Assembly (NCBI RefSeq): GCF_000264455.2
Contig: NC_017956.1
Coordinates: forward strand, 1,037,501 to 1,101,500
DNA from: Tistrella mobilis KA081020-065
GTDB lineage: Bacteria > Pseudomonadota > Alphaproteobacteria > Tistrellales > Tistrellaceae
Direction: 5' to 3'
DNA: 64,000 bases
Shown here: positions 17,079 to 26,693 of the stretch, one piece after another
Numbering within the stretch: the stretch's first letter is position 1
Layout of the letters: each line of letters starts with the position of its first letter
Notes under the pieces: generated by a model
Database searches by the model: none
Told to the model about the DNA's origin: nothing
What the model saw: the letters and a program-made list of their open reading frames with translations, nothing else
Translations under genes and position numbers: made by a program

Positions 17079-18283
17079 CTTGGCGCTGCCGCGGCCGGTG
17101 CCCGGCCGCTTGCGCCCCAGTCGCCGACCCGGGCGGTCAGCGTCCCGGGATCGTGGGCATTGATCGGCAGGACGGTGTCGCCGACGTTGAGCCCCGACGT
17201 GATCGCGGCCAGACCCTGAGCGACGACGTCCACCGCCACCCTGCGGCTTTCGATCCGGCCATCCGCCAGACGCACATGCACGCGGTCGCCGTCTTCCCTG
17301 CGATCGAGTGCCGTCAGTGGGATGAGCGGCTGATCGACGGCCTGATCCAGAACGAAGAAGACCTGGGCGGTCATGCTGGTCATCAGCGCACCATCGGGAT
17401 TGGCGACGTCGACCAGCACGTCATAGAGTACGACGTCGTTCAGGGTCTGCGGGGTCGGGAGGATCTGGCGAACCCGGCTGTGCCAGACGCGGTCGGGCCG
17501 GCCGAGGGTCGAGAAGCGGACCGGCTGACCGGGGGCAAGACGTACCACATCTGCCTCGACCACCTGTGCCCTGACCGTCATCGTCGCAAGATCGGCCAGT
17601 CTCAGGATGATCGGGGATGTCTGGTTGGCATTGAGCGTCTGGCCGACCACAGAGGTCTGAGAGACGACGGTCCCGTCGATGGGGGCCAGAATGCGGGTGT
17701 AGGACAGGTTGGTGCGGTCGCCGTCGAGGGTGGATCGCGCCTCGCCGATCTGGGCTTCGATGGCTGCGATCGCAGCCTCGGCGATGATGAGATTGGCCGC
17801 GCTGGTATCGGCGTCCTCGCGGCTGGCGGCACGGCCTTCGAACAGCCGACGGATCCGCGCCTCACGCAAGCGTGCCAGATCACGTTCGGCCTTTGCCTGG
17901 CGGAGCTGGGCTTCCAGATTGAGCAGCCGCGCCTCGTCGCCGGTCACCCGGGTCTCGTAGATTCTGGGATCGATCTCGGCGAGCAGCGTACCTCGGGTGA
18001 CCGCGTCGCCGACACCCACATGGACCGCGCGCAGCTGTCCCGATACCTGGGTGCCGACGTCGACGAAAACCCGGGGCTCCACGACGCCAAGGGCCGAGAT
18101 CGTCCGTTCGATGGTGCCGCGGACGACCTTCAGCCCGGCCGGGGCTTCGTCAGCGGCCGTGGCAGGCAGGGGCGGGATCAGCCGGTCCGACCAGTGGCCG
18201 ATGCCGACCCCGGCCGAAAACAGAACGAGGCCCGCGACAAGGACGGCCGGGCGTCGTCGGGAAGGGGCTGAAGGATGCGACAT
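17075..18283 (-). CDS. macA: MacA-type periplasmic adaptor (HlyD/RND family)
   Basis: The 402-residue protein has one N-terminal membrane anchor (about residues 12-30). Split biotinyl-lipoyl halves follow (GTQVSGQLRAVHVGVGDAV near 77 and TRILAPIDGTVVSQ near 190), and a long helical hairpin lies between them. A beta-barrel and membrane-proximal domain complete it. It links MacB to an outer-membrane channel. The gene precedes macB and they share an ATGA overlap, so they are co-translated. It is divergent from ppk2 across about 170 bp. Confidence 0.92.
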   Translation of the reverse strand: MSHPSAPSRRRPAVLVAGLVLFSAGVGIGHWSDRLIPPLPATAADEAPAGLKVVRGTIERTISALGVVEPRVFVDVGTQVSGQLRAVHVGVGDAVTRGTLLAEIDPRIYETRVTGDEARLLNLEAQLRQAKAERDLARLREARIRRLFEGRAASREDADTSAANLIIAEAAIAAIEAQIGEARSTLDGDRTNLSYTRILAPIDGTVVSQTSVVGQTLNANQTSPIILRLADLATMTVRAQVVEADVVRLAPGQPVRFSTLGRPDRVWHSRVRQILPTPQTLNDVVLYDVLVDVANPDGALMTSMTAQVFFVLDQAVDQPLIPLTALDRREDGDRVHVRLADGRIESRRVAVDVVAQGLAAITSGLNVGDTVLPINAHDPGTLTARVGDWGASGRAPAAAAPR

Positions 18284-18456
18284 CGGGTCCGGTGCTGTCC
18301 GTGGCTCTCGGCGGCAGGGTCCGGAACATGATATGCAGCTGGATGCCGGTCGCCAGGGTGGAAATCGCGAGGTCGCGGATTGATCGCCGCGCCGGCCGGC
18401 GTTTCAATGAGAGCATCCCGGTTCGCCGGCCCATCCCCGCGCAAGGATTGCTGCCC

Positions 18457-19296
18457 ATGGGCAAGAAGGACAAGAAGCAGAAGAAGGCCGAAGAGGCCGA
18501 GCGCAAGGCCAAGGCCGAGGCGGCGGACTGGCGCGAAGATGCGCAGGTTGCAGAGCCGGAGCTGGAGAAGGGTGAAGGGCCCGAGGCGGCGCTGAAGCGG
18601 CTGCAGGATCAGCTTATCATGCTGCAGCATGCCTATGTCATCCACGGCCATCGCGGTATCGTGGTGCTGGAGGGGTGGGATGCCGCCGGCAAGGGCGGGT
18701 TGATCCGCCGGATCGGCTGGTGCCTGGACCCGAGGCATCTGCGGGTGCATTCGATCGGTGCGCCGAGCCAGGGCGAGAAGCGCCAGCACTGGATGCAGCG
18801 CTTCTGGACGCGGGTGCCGGAAAGCGGCCGCATGGCGATCTTCGACCGGTCGTGGTACGGCCGGGTGCTGGTAGAGCGGATCGAGGGCTTCGCCACCGAA
18901 TCCGAATGGACCCGGGCCTATGACGAAATCCGCGCTTTCGAGACAACGCTGCTGGACGAGGGTATCCACATCGTCAAGCTGCTGCTCGACATCACGCCCG
19001 AAACCCAGCTCGACCGGCTGCAATCGCGCTACGACAACCCGGAAAAGCGCTGGAAGCTGACCGAAGACGATCTGCGCAACCGCGCCCGCTGGCGCGATTA
19101 CGAGATCGCCTATGGTGAGATGGTGGAGCGGACCTCGCTGCCCCGGGCGCCCTGGCAGCGCATCGACGCCAACGACAAGGACATGGCCCGGGTCGCCGCC
19201 TTCGAGGCGATCATCAAGGGCCTGGGCGACGGCGTGGATGTCAGCGAGCCGACGGTGCCGCCGTTGATCCGCGCCTTCTTCGGCGACCCCTCCTGA
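18457..19296 (+). CDS. Polyphosphate kinase 2 family protein
   Basis: The 279-residue protein has the PPK2 core: Walker A-like GWDAAGKGGLIRRI near residue 70, lid-region RWKLTEDDLRNRARW and the basic RSWYGRVLVERIEG. PPK2 enzymes transfer phosphate between polyphosphate and nucleotides. A lysine/glutamate-rich N-terminus (residues 2-35) precedes the catalytic part. ATG 18457 has AAGGA upstream and begins MGKKDKKQKK; an in-frame upstream extension looks non-coding. Single-domain PPK2; whether it favours NDP or NMP cannot be read here. Confidence 0.92.
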   Translation: MGKKDKKQKKAEEAERKAKAEAADWREDAQVAEPELEKGEGPEAALKRLQDQLIMLQHAYVIHGHRGIVVLEGWDAAGKGGLIRRIGWCLDPRHLRVHSIGAPSQGEKRQHWMQRFWTRVPESGRMAIFDRSWYGRVLVERIEGFATESEWTRAYDEIRAFETTLLDEGIHIVKLLLDITPETQLDRLQSRYDNPEKRWKLTEDDLRNRARWRDYEIAYGEMVERTSLPRAPWQRIDANDKDMARVAAFEAIIKGLGDGVDVSEPTVPPLIRAFFGDPS

Positions 19297-19312
19297 CCCG
19301 GCGGCCGCTTCC

Positions 19313-20680
19313 ATGCCGGAAATTGCCTGGCCGACGCCCTATCTCGACGTGGCTAGCGCGCTGGCCATCGGCGCGCTGATCGGCTTCGAGCGCGAGAAGC
19401 ACAAGGCCGACGAACATCTCCAGGGCGCGCTCGGCCTCAGGAGTTTCATCATCGCGGCGCTGGCCGGTGCCGTCGGCGCGCTGATGACCCGCGCGATCGA
19501 CAGCCCCTGGCCGCTGGTGGCGGTGCTGCTGGCGGTCTCGGGCGTGGTGGTCGCCTCCTATGTGGTGGAGGTTTCGCTCGATCCGCGCAAATCGGGGGCG
19601 ACCACCGAACTCGCCGCCGTCGCGACCACGGCTCTCGCGGCACTGGCGGTGCTGGGGCATCGCGACATGGCGGTGCCGCTGGCGGTGGCCTGTGCGGCGG
19701 CGCTGGCGTTCAAGAAGCCGCTCCGCCGGGTGGTGAAGGGCTTCGACAAGGCCGATCTGCTGGGCATGATGAAGCTGCTGATCGCAAGCTTCATCGTGCT
19801 GCCGTTGCTGCCCGACCGCACGCTCGACCCGTTCGACGCGCTCAACCCCTACCGGCTGTGGCTGCTGGTGATCCTGATCACCGCACTCGGGCTGGTGGGC
19901 TATGTGGCGGTGCGCCGTTTCGGCGCCCGTACCGGCACGCTGATGACTGCCGTTGCAGGCGCGCTCGTGTCGTCCACCGCGGTGACGCTGTCGCTGGCCC
20001 GCCATGCCGCGGCGGTCGACGGCAACGCCGTGCGCCCCGCGGCCGGCGGCATCCTGATCGGCTGGTCGGTGATGGCCGGGCGCATCGCGGTGCTGCTGGT
20101 GGCCGTCAACCCGTCGCTGCTGGTGCTGCTCTGGCCGGTGCTGCTGGCGCTGATCCTGCCGGCCATGGCCGGGGCGGCGTGGCTGCTGCTGCGACCGACG
20201 GGCGCGGCCGCTCCGGCTGCCGCCCCGGTTGGCGACGGTATGGGGAGCGAGGGTGTGGCGAGCGATGGGGGGGCGGGCGACGGGGGGGCGGGCGATGGGG
20301 CGGCCAGGGTGTCGGCCGCGGTCGCCAACCCGTTCAGCCTGGGCCCGGCGATCCGCTTCGCAGGGCTGATGGCGGTGATCATGTTCGCCTCCGCCCTGGC
20401 CGAACGCTATCTGGCGCCCGAGGCGCTGGTTGCGGTGGGGGCATTGTCGGGCCTGGCGGATGTGGATGCGATCACCGTCTCCATGGCCGAACGCAGCCTG
20501 GCCGAAGCCGCCCGGCTGGATGTGGCCGCGGCCGCGATCGTCGCGGCCGCCCTGGTCAATACCGGGGTCAAATACGGGCTGGCCGCCACCGCCGGCGGCA
20601 GGGTGATGGCCGGGCTGCTGGCGCCGGCGACGGCGGTGTCGCTTCTGGCCGCGCTGGCGGCGGCCTGGCTCAGGCTCTGA
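19313..20680 (+). CDS. MgtC/DUF4010 family membrane protein
   Basis: The 455-residue protein has an N-terminal MgtC/SapB-like region (SALAIGALIGFEREKHKADE, then GLRSFIIAALAGAVGA) and a C-terminal DUF4010 region. About twelve membrane segments are visible. A hydrophilic insert around residues 305-338 is rich in Gly, Ala and Asp and encoded by 15-bp near-repeats containing two runs of seven G. Such proteins are thought to affect ion or metal homeostasis; no function is assigned here. It starts 17 bp after ppk2 and is probably in the same operon. Confidence 0.88.
   Translation: MPEIAWPTPYLDVASALAIGALIGFEREKHKADEHLQGALGLRSFIIAALAGAVGALMTRAIDSPWPLVAVLLAVSGVVVASYVVEVSLDPRKSGATTELAAVATTALAALAVLGHRDMAVPLAVACAAALAFKKPLRRVVKGFDKADLLGMMKLLIASFIVLPLLPDRTLDPFDALNPYRLWLLVILITALGLVGYVAVRRFGARTGTLMTAVAGALVSSTAVTLSLARHAAAVDGNAVRPAAGGILIGWSVMAGRIAVLLVAVNPSLLVLLWPVLLALILPAMAGAAWLLLRPTGAAAPAAAPVGDGMGSEGVASDGGAGDGGAGDGAARVSAAVANPFSLGPAIRFAGLMAVIMFASALAERYLAPEALVAVGALSGLADVDAITVSMAERSLAEAARLDVAAAAIVAAALVNTGVKYGLAATAGGRVMAGLLAPATAVSLLAALAAAWLRL
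20263..20301 (+). repeat. 15-bp tandem near-repeat with two G7 runs inside a coding region
   Basis: Units GATGGGGGGGCGGGC and GACGGGGGGGCGGGC are followed by a partial third unit. G runs of seven lie at 20267-20273 and 20282-20288. Each unit encodes five residues (DGGAG), so whole-unit changes would stay in frame while G-run slippage would not. It lies in a loop between membrane segments of the MgtC/DUF4010 protein. Confidence 0.8.
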
Positions 20681-20725
20681 CGATGGCCGCGGGCTGCGGA
20701 GCGCAGGCCACGCGGCGTGGGGGGA

Positions 20726-22043
20726 TCAGTCCTCCCGCGCCGTGCCTTCGATGCTGCGCAACAGCGGCTCCACCAGATAGTCCAGCGCCGTGCGCTCGCG
20801 CAGCGGCACCATCACCTCGGCCGGCATGCCCGGGGTCAGGCCGGCATCGGGCAGGCGGTGCAGCTCGGTGGTCGGCACCTCGATGCGCATGTCGTAATAG
20901 GCGACGCCGGTGCGCTCGTCGGTGAAGCGGTCGGCCGAGATCTGCGCGACATTGCCGTTCAGGATCGGCGTGGTGCGATAGGGATAGGCGGTCAGACGCA
21001 CCTCGGCGACCATGCCCCGGTGGACATCGTCGATCTGGTCGGGGCGGAGCTGGGCCCGCACCACCAGCGGCGTGTCGCTGGGCACGATCTCCATCACCAT
21101 CTCCCCCGGGCCGGATCACGCCGCCCACCGTGAAGGCCGTCAGGCCGACCACCGAGCCCGAGGCCGGGGCGCGGATCTCGGTCCGGCCCAGCTGGGCGCG
21201 GACGGCTTCCAGCCTGGGCGTCAGGTCGAAGAGCTGTTCCTGGGTCTGGCGCAGCTGCTCGGCCACTTCGGTCTGGCGCTCGCGCTCGATCTGATCGATC
21301 TGCAGGCGGGCCTCGCCGATCGCCTGGCGGGCGCGGGCGGCATTGGCCTCGTTCTCTCCCCGCTCGCCGTCGAGCGAGGCGGCGGCACGCTCCAGCGCCA
21401 GCACCCGGGTCTTGGGCGTGAGGCCCTTTTCGTAGAGCGACCGGGTGCCCTTCAATTCGTCGCGGATCAGCGCCAGCTGACGGGCATTGGCCGCGGCCTG
21501 GGCCTCGAAGCCCTTGATCTGGGCGCCCAGCTGCACGATGCGCTGTTGCAGGATGTCGACCTGGTTACCGCGCGAACTGGTCCGGGTGGCGAAAACCCGT
21601 TCCTGACCATGAACCAGTTGGTCGATTTCTTCGCCCTTGCCCAGCCGTGCGGTGATGTCGGCGGGAAAGACGATCGCGTCCAGCCCGTCGCGCTCGGCGA
21701 CGAGCCGGGCTTCCAGGATCTTCAGTGCGTCGATCTGCTTGGACAGGATCGAGACCTGGGCCGCGAGTTCGGTGTCGTCCAGGCGGAGCAGCAACTGACC
21801 CGCCTCCACCCGATCGCCTTCACGCACCGGCAGTTCGGCGACGATGCCGCCATCGCGGTGCTGCACGGCCTGGCGGTTGTTTTCCACCACCACCACGCCG
21901 GGGGCGACCGCGGCGCTGTCGAGCGGGGCGAAAGCGGCCCAGCCGCCCAGCACGCCGAAGAACAGCACCGAGATGATCAGCCCGGTACGCAGCGGCCGGC
22001 CGGCGCCGTCATCGATGCGGGGAGCGATCGTCGTCGCGGTCAT
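20726..22043 (-). pseudogene. Type I secretion membrane-fusion protein (HlyD/PrtE-like), frameshifted
   Basis: The gene encodes an HlyD-family adaptor with one N-terminal membrane segment (about residues 20-40), a first lipoyl half (VQHRDGGIVAELPVREGDRV), a long coiled coil (about 95-285) and a second half ending GSVVGLTAFTVGGVIRPG. At a run of five C on the plus strand (21103-21107) the frame shifts. The continuation EMVMEIVPSDTPLVVRAQ, with the normal C-terminal domain up to 20726, is in another frame. Removing one base restores about 438 residues, the usual length. It is either an inactivating mutation or a sequence error. It overlaps the ABC gene by 4 bp. Confidence 0.85.
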
Positions 22044-23872
22044 GCCGTGCCTCCGCGCGGGGATGTATCGGGGCCGGGACCGGTTTCATGTCCCGCCTTG
22101 TGCCCCTGATGGGTGGGGGCGGGCGGGCGGCCGCCCTGGGATGCGCTCAACGCCTTCACGACCTCGGCGGTGGGGCCGTACATCTGCACCCGGCCGTCGC
22201 GCATCACCAGCAGCCGGTCGGCCAGGCCCAGAATGCCGGTGCGGTGGGCGACGATCAGCACGGTGCGACCCTCGGCGCGCAGGCGCTTCAGCGCGATGAC
22301 CAGCGCCTGCTCGCCCTCGTTGTCGAGGCTGGAATTGGGTTCGTCCAGTGCCACGATCGCAGGGTCGCCGTAAAGAGCGCGCGCCAGGCCGATGCGCTGG
22401 CGCTGGCCGCCCGACAGGCCGAGACCGCCATCGCCGACCCGGGTGTCGTAGCCCTGGGGCAGGCCCAGTATCATATCATGTGCCCCGGCGCGTTCGGCCG
22501 CCTGGATCACCGCCGCATCATCGGCCTCGCCGAAGCGGGCGATGTTGTCGCGGACCGATCCCGCCAGCAGCACGACATCCTGCGGCAGATAACCGATCGC
22601 CGGGCCGAGCGTCTCGCGCGGCCAGCGCGCCGCATCGGCCCCATCCAGCCGCACACTGCCCGACAGCGGCACCCAGAGCCCGATCATCAGGCGCAGGAGC
22701 GTGGACTTGCCGGCGGCCGACGGGCCCAGAATGCCGATGGTCTCTCCCGGCCGGACATCCAGATCCACACCGCCGATTGCGGCGCGGTCGGTGCCGGGCA
22801 TGCGGAAGACGACCTTGTCGAGGGTGATCGCACCCTTGGGCCGCGGCAGCTTCGTCTCCCCCGGGCGCGGCGGCGGGGTGGCGGCCAGCGCCTTGGTGAC
22901 CCGGCCCCAGGCGTCGCGGGCAGAGGTCATCTGCCGCCACATGCCGACGATCTGCTCGATGGGGGCCAGCGCCCGGCCGATCAGGATCGAGCCCGCGAAC
23001 ATGGCGCCGGGGGTGACCAGCCGTTCGATGGCGAGATAAGCGCCGATCGCCAGCACCAGGATCTGCAGCGACAGGCGCACGCCCTTGGTGGTGGCGGACC
23101 AGAAGGCACCGCGTTCGGCCGCGCGGGCATGGCCGGCCAGGGCCTCGCCCCGCGCGTCGTTCCAGCGCGAAACCAGGGCCGGGGCCAGACCCATGGCCTC
23201 GATCGGCTCCGCCTCGCGGATCAGGGCGTCGCTGGCGGCATGGGCGCGCAGCTGTGCCTGGCCGGCCGTGGTCGTGGCCTTGCGCATGCTGTATTCGCCG
23301 GCGACGGCCAGCGCCATCAGCAGAAGCGCACCGCCCAGCGCCAGCATGCCGAGCCAGGGATGGATGACCCACATGATCGCCACATAGACCGGCATCCAGG
23401 GCAGGTCGAACACCGCCCCCGGCGCCGGGCCGGCCAGGAAGACCCGCACCGTTTCCAGATCGCGCAGCGGCTGTGCCGCCGGCGGCTGGCCGGGCAGGGC
23501 CGACTGGCGGATCAGCCGGGCAAGCAGCGGCCCCGCCAGGGCCCGGTCGACCCTGAGCCCGGCACGGCCCATCAGGATGCCGCGCACCCGATCGAGTGCC
23601 GCCATGGTGGCAAGGGCGACCAGCGCGATGATGCTGACGAAGATCAGCGTTTCCTCGCTGCCGCTGGACAGCACGCGGTCATACACCTGCAGCATGTAGA
23701 GCGACGGCGTCAGGTAGAGCAGGTTCACCGCGGCGCTGAACGCCGCCGTACCGCCCAGATGCCGGCGGATCGAGGCGCGGGCTTCGGCGATCAGGCGGTT
23801 GCCGTCGGCGGCATCGACCGGGTCGGGCTTTCGTTCAACGGCCTGGCGGGCGGCGGGCAGGGTCGCGTTCAT
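22040..23872 (-). CDS. Type I secretion ABC transporter (PrtD/AprD-like)
   Basis: The 610-residue protein has a membrane domain of about six segments (residues 45-310), with YLTPSLYMLQVYDRVLSSGS as the typical PrtD opening. An ABC ATPase follows: Walker A GPSAAGKST (383-391), signature LSGGQRQRIGLARAL and Walker B IVALDEPNSSLD. It lacks an N-terminal peptidase domain, as expected for exporters of RTX proteases and lipases with C-terminal signals. A His/Gly-rich tail follows the ATPase. The adaptor gene downstream is frameshifted. No RTX substrate or TolC gene is in the window. Confidence 0.93.
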   Translation of the reverse strand: MNATLPAARQAVERKPDPVDAADGNRLIAEARASIRRHLGGTAAFSAAVNLLYLTPSLYMLQVYDRVLSSGSEETLIFVSIIALVALATMAALDRVRGILMGRAGLRVDRALAGPLLARLIRQSALPGQPPAAQPLRDLETVRVFLAGPAPGAVFDLPWMPVYVAIMWVIHPWLGMLALGGALLLMALAVAGEYSMRKATTTAGQAQLRAHAASDALIREAEPIEAMGLAPALVSRWNDARGEALAGHARAAERGAFWSATTKGVRLSLQILVLAIGAYLAIERLVTPGAMFAGSILIGRALAPIEQIVGMWRQMTSARDAWGRVTKALAATPPPRPGETKLPRPKGAITLDKVVFRMPGTDRAAIGGVDLDVRPGETIGILGPSAAGKSTLLRLMIGLWVPLSGSVRLDGADAARWPRETLGPAIGYLPQDVVLLAGSVRDNIARFGEADDAAVIQAAERAGAHDMILGLPQGYDTRVGDGGLGLSGGQRQRIGLARALYGDPAIVALDEPNSSLDNEGEQALVIALKRLRAEGRTVLIVAHRTGILGLADRLLVMRDGRVQMYGPTAEVVKALSASQGGRPPAPTHQGHKAGHETGPGPDTSPRGGTA

Positions 23873-24020
23873 CGGGAGGTCGGCTTCCGTGGGGTGCGGC
23901 CGTGACTCATGGCATGAGGATCTGACAACGAATCGGGCTGGATCGGCAAAGGACCGGCGACGGAACCTGTGAGCGAGCCCCGCTGGTCTCTTTTATCAAT
24001 ATCGACGAAACCGCAAGCTG

Positions 24021-25112
24021 TCATCCGGCTTCCGGTGGCACGCTGCTGATGCGCCGCCGCCACCGGAAGAAGACCGGTGCGAACATGATGACGTAAACCA
24101 CCCGCATCACATGGAAAACCGCCACGACGGCGGCATCCAGCCCCAGCGACAGGGCGATCAGCCCCATTTCGGTAAAGCCGCCCGGCACCAGGCTGAGCAG
24201 CATCGCCAGGCGTGGCGCACCGGTCAGCGAGGTGAAGACCGGGGCAAGCAGGACGGCAGTTCCCAGCATGATCGCGGCCGAGAGCAGGGCGAGGATCACC
24301 ACCCGCGCCAGATGATGCAGCGACAGCCCGGCGAAACGTGCCCCCATCATCGCACCGGCCACCAGCTGGGCGAGAGCGATTCCCCAGACCGGGATCTGCA
24401 CGGTGACGGTACCCGAAAGATGAAGGCCGCCCGAGACGATCAGCCCGCCCACGAAGCTGGCCCCCGGCAGGCGGAACCGTTCCGCCAGCCGCCAGCCGGC
24501 AAGGCCGCCTGCGATCAGCACCAGATATTCCAGCACCCGGCCGGTATCGCCGCCGCCTGCCCAGGTCGAGATGATGCCGGTATGTGCCGCAATTGCCGGG
24601 CGGATGGTCGCGGCCACCCCGTGGCCTTCGACATAGGCGAGGTAGAGCGGCACGGTGAAGACCACCGCATAGATCCGGACGGCATGGGTGAGGGCGACGG
24701 TGGCGATGTCGGCGCGGTATTCCTCGGCGACGCGGGTCATTTCGTTGATCCCGCCGGGCATGGCAGCGAAAAAGGCCGTGGCCCGGTCGACCCGGCCGAA
24801 GGCGATCATCAGCCCGTAGCCCAGGGCGAAGAGCAGCAGAATATAAAGGGTGAGGGCGGCGAGCCCCAGCGGCCAGCCCGCGGCATTGGCAAAGGTGTCG
24901 GGCCGGAAACTGCCGCCCAGCACGATGCCGAGCGCCACCACCGTCCAGATCCTGAGCCGGCGGTTGGTGCCGAGCGGCGCCCCCAGAATCCCGGCGGCGG
25001 CGGTCAGACTCATTGCCCCCAGCATCCAGGCGAGCGGGAGGTGCAACCAGGCGAAGAGGGCACCGCCGAGTGCGCCGGTCGCGAGGGTGAGGGCGATCCT
25101 GAGGGGCATCAC
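24021..25112 (-). CDS. AbrB-family (ammonia monooxygenase-type) permease
   Basis: The 363-residue protein has about ten membrane segments and an internal duplication. PLAWMLGAMSLTAAAG near residue 27 and the half-repeat with AMPGGINEMTRVAEEY near 118 correspond to SLVPGGFTEMGLIALSLG near 310. This pattern identifies the Gneg AbrB duplicated membrane family, sometimes labelled AbrB or putative ammonia monooxygenase. It is not the DNA-binding AbrB. Function is uncertain; related proteins are viewed as transporters. The upstream region carries a perfect 10-bp palindrome. Confidence 0.88.
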   Translation of the reverse strand: MMPLRIALTLATGALGGALFAWLHLPLAWMLGAMSLTAAAGILGAPLGTNRRLRIWTVVALGIVLGGSFRPDTFANAAGWPLGLAALTLYILLLFALGYGLMIAFGRVDRATAFFAAMPGGINEMTRVAEEYRADIATVALTHAVRIYAVVFTVPLYLAYVEGHGVAATIRPAIAAHTGIISTWAGGGDTGRVLEYLVLIAGGLAGWRLAERFRLPGASFVGGLIVSGGLHLSGTVTVQIPVWGIALAQLVAGAMMGARFAGLSLHHLARVVILALLSAAIMLGTAVLLAPVFTSLTGAPRLAMLLSLVPGGFTEMGLIALSLGLDAAVVAVFHVMRVVYVIMFAPVFFRWRRRISSVPPEAG

Positions 25113-25167
25113 GTCCGAGGGTATCCTGCTCGCCTTCGGGTTGTAGTGCGGTCGATATAGCGCCAGA

Positions 25168-25177
25168 TGGTATACCA
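25168..25177. promoter_or_regulatory. Palindrome TGGTATACCA, possible GntR-type operator
   Basis: A perfect 10-bp palindrome lies 56 bp before the AbrB-permease start, in the region shared with the divergent deacetylase gene. The form TGGT-AT-ACCA resembles operators of the FadR branch of GntR regulators. No GntR gene is in the window. Apart from this I see nothing clear between 25113 and 25389. Confidence 0.35.
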
Positions 25178-25389
25178 GTTTGGCCGCGGCTTTCCCATCC
25201 TGTCCCCATGCTGCTGCCCGTGCATGTATCGGTACTTGCCTCTGGCGCGCCTGCGCGGGAGAGTAGGGCGACTGTGGAAGTTCGATGCCGATCCGGCGAC
25301 GCCGCCTGCGCTTGAAACAAGAGCGGCGGCCAACGCCGGACAGTTCGTCCCGCTCGACCCGCGGGACATGCGAGGAAACGCTGAACCTG

Positions 25390-26328
25390 ATGTCGGTGCT
25401 GTTGCTGACCCACCCGGCCTGTCTCGATCACGAGACAGGATCCTGGCACCCGGAATCGCCCGATCGCCTGCGGGCGGTGCTGAAGGCGCTGGACGCCCCC
25501 GAATTCGCGGCCCTGGTGCGCGAAGAGGCGCCGCTCGCCTCGGACGAGACGTTGTCCCTCGCCCATGATGCCGCCTATGTGAAAAGCGTGCTCGCCGCCA
25601 TTCCGGCAACCGGTGCGCAGGCCCTGCATCTGGACCCGGATACCGTGGTCTCGCCCGGATCGGGAGAGGCGGCACGCCGCGCCGCGGGCGCCGTTGTGGC
25701 GGCGGTGGATGCGGTGATGGGCGGGCGTTTCGATCGGGCCTTCTGCGCCATCCGCCCGCCCGGACATCATGCCGAGCCGGCGCGGCCGATGGGCTTCTGC
25801 CTGTTCAACAACGTCGCGGTCGGTGCCCTGCATGCGCGGACCGTGCATAAGGTGAACCGGATCGCGGTGGTGGATTTCGACGTCCATCACGGCAACGGCA
25901 CCCAGGCGATCTTCGAAAACGACCCGGACCTGTTCTACGGCTCGATCCATCAGGCGCCGTTCTATCCCGGCACCGGGCGGATTTCGGAGCGGGGTGTTGC
26001 CGGCAACATCATGAACATCCCCTTCGGTGCCGGATCGGGCGGGATCATGGTCCGCCGGGCCTTCATCGAACGGCTGATCCCGGCGCTGGATGAATTCATG
26101 CCCGACCTGCTGCTGGTCTCGGCCGGTTTCGATGCCCATCACCGCGACCCGGTGGGCGGCATGGACCTCGGCACCGAGGATTTCGCCTGGATGACCAAGG
26201 AGCTGATCGAGGTTGCCCGGCGTCATTGCGGTGGCCGGATCATCTCCACGCTTGAAGGTGGTTACGATCTGAGGGCGCTGGCCGATGCCACCGCTTCGCA
26301 TGTCCATGTGCTGATGACGGCGCCCTGA
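25390..26328 (+). CDS. Histone deacetylase-like amidohydrolase (class II / acetylpolyamine type)
   Basis: The 312-residue protein has the arginase-deacetylase fold motifs. IRPPGHHAEP carries the catalytic His pair (126-127). DFDVHHGNGTQ has zinc ligands Asp164 and His166. SAGFDAHHRDPVGG has the third ligand, and LEGGYDL closes the site. Bacterial members remove acetyl groups from polyamines or other small amides, or from protein lysine. The start MSVLLLTHPACLDHETGSWH is preceded by GAGG. It is followed by xseB 107 bp away. Confidence 0.92.
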   Translation: MSVLLLTHPACLDHETGSWHPESPDRLRAVLKALDAPEFAALVREEAPLASDETLSLAHDAAYVKSVLAAIPATGAQALHLDPDTVVSPGSGEAARRAAGAVVAAVDAVMGGRFDRAFCAIRPPGHHAEPARPMGFCLFNNVAVGALHARTVHKVNRIAVVDFDVHHGNGTQAIFENDPDLFYGSIHQAPFYPGTGRISERGVAGNIMNIPFGAGSGGIMVRRAFIERLIPALDEFMPDLLLVSAGFDAHHRDPVGGMDLGTEDFAWMTKELIEVARRHCGGRIISTLEGGYDLRALADATASHVHVLMTAP

Positions 26329-26435
26329 TCCTGCAGTCTGATCCTGGTCTGCCTTGCCCGGCGGCGCAGGGCCGGCTTACACTCCGCCCTCATTCGATCC
26401 GCCCGCCCCAGACAGACCGAGGAGGTTCCGAGGCC

Positions 26436-26693
26436 ATGGCCGCCGCCGACACCCTGCCGCCGGAGATCGCGGAGCTGAGCTTCGAGGATGCGCTGAAGCA
26501 GCTTGAACAGATCGTGCGCAAGCTGGAAAGCGGCGAGGCACGGCTGGAAGAGGCGATCGAGGACTACGAGCGCGGGGCCCTGCTGCGCCGGCATTGCGAA
26601 CGCAAGCTGGCCGAGGCCAAGGCCAAGGTGGAGCGCATCGTGCTGGGTGGCGACGGCCGCCCCGCCGGGCTTGAGCCGGTGGATCCCGAATGA
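26436..26693 (+). CDS. xseB: Exodeoxyribonuclease VII small subunit
   Basis: The 85-residue protein has the signature LSFEDALKQLEQIVRKLESG and, after it, LEEAIEDYERGALLRRHCERK. XseB binds XseA to form the single-strand exonuclease VII; xseA is not in the window. A strong GAGGAGG precedes the ATG. It overlaps ispA by 4 bp, the standard xseB-ispA-dxs arrangement of proteobacteria. Confidence 0.96.
   Translation: MAAADTLPPEIAELSFEDALKQLEQIVRKLESGEARLEEAIEDYERGALLRRHCERKLAEAKAKVERIVLGGDGRPAGLEPVDPE

Noticed and set aside
19313-20680. Frameshift caused by the G7 runs in the MgtC/DUF4010 gene
   Set aside because: The frame stays open and family-like sequence continues on both sides, so the gene is intact in this sequence.
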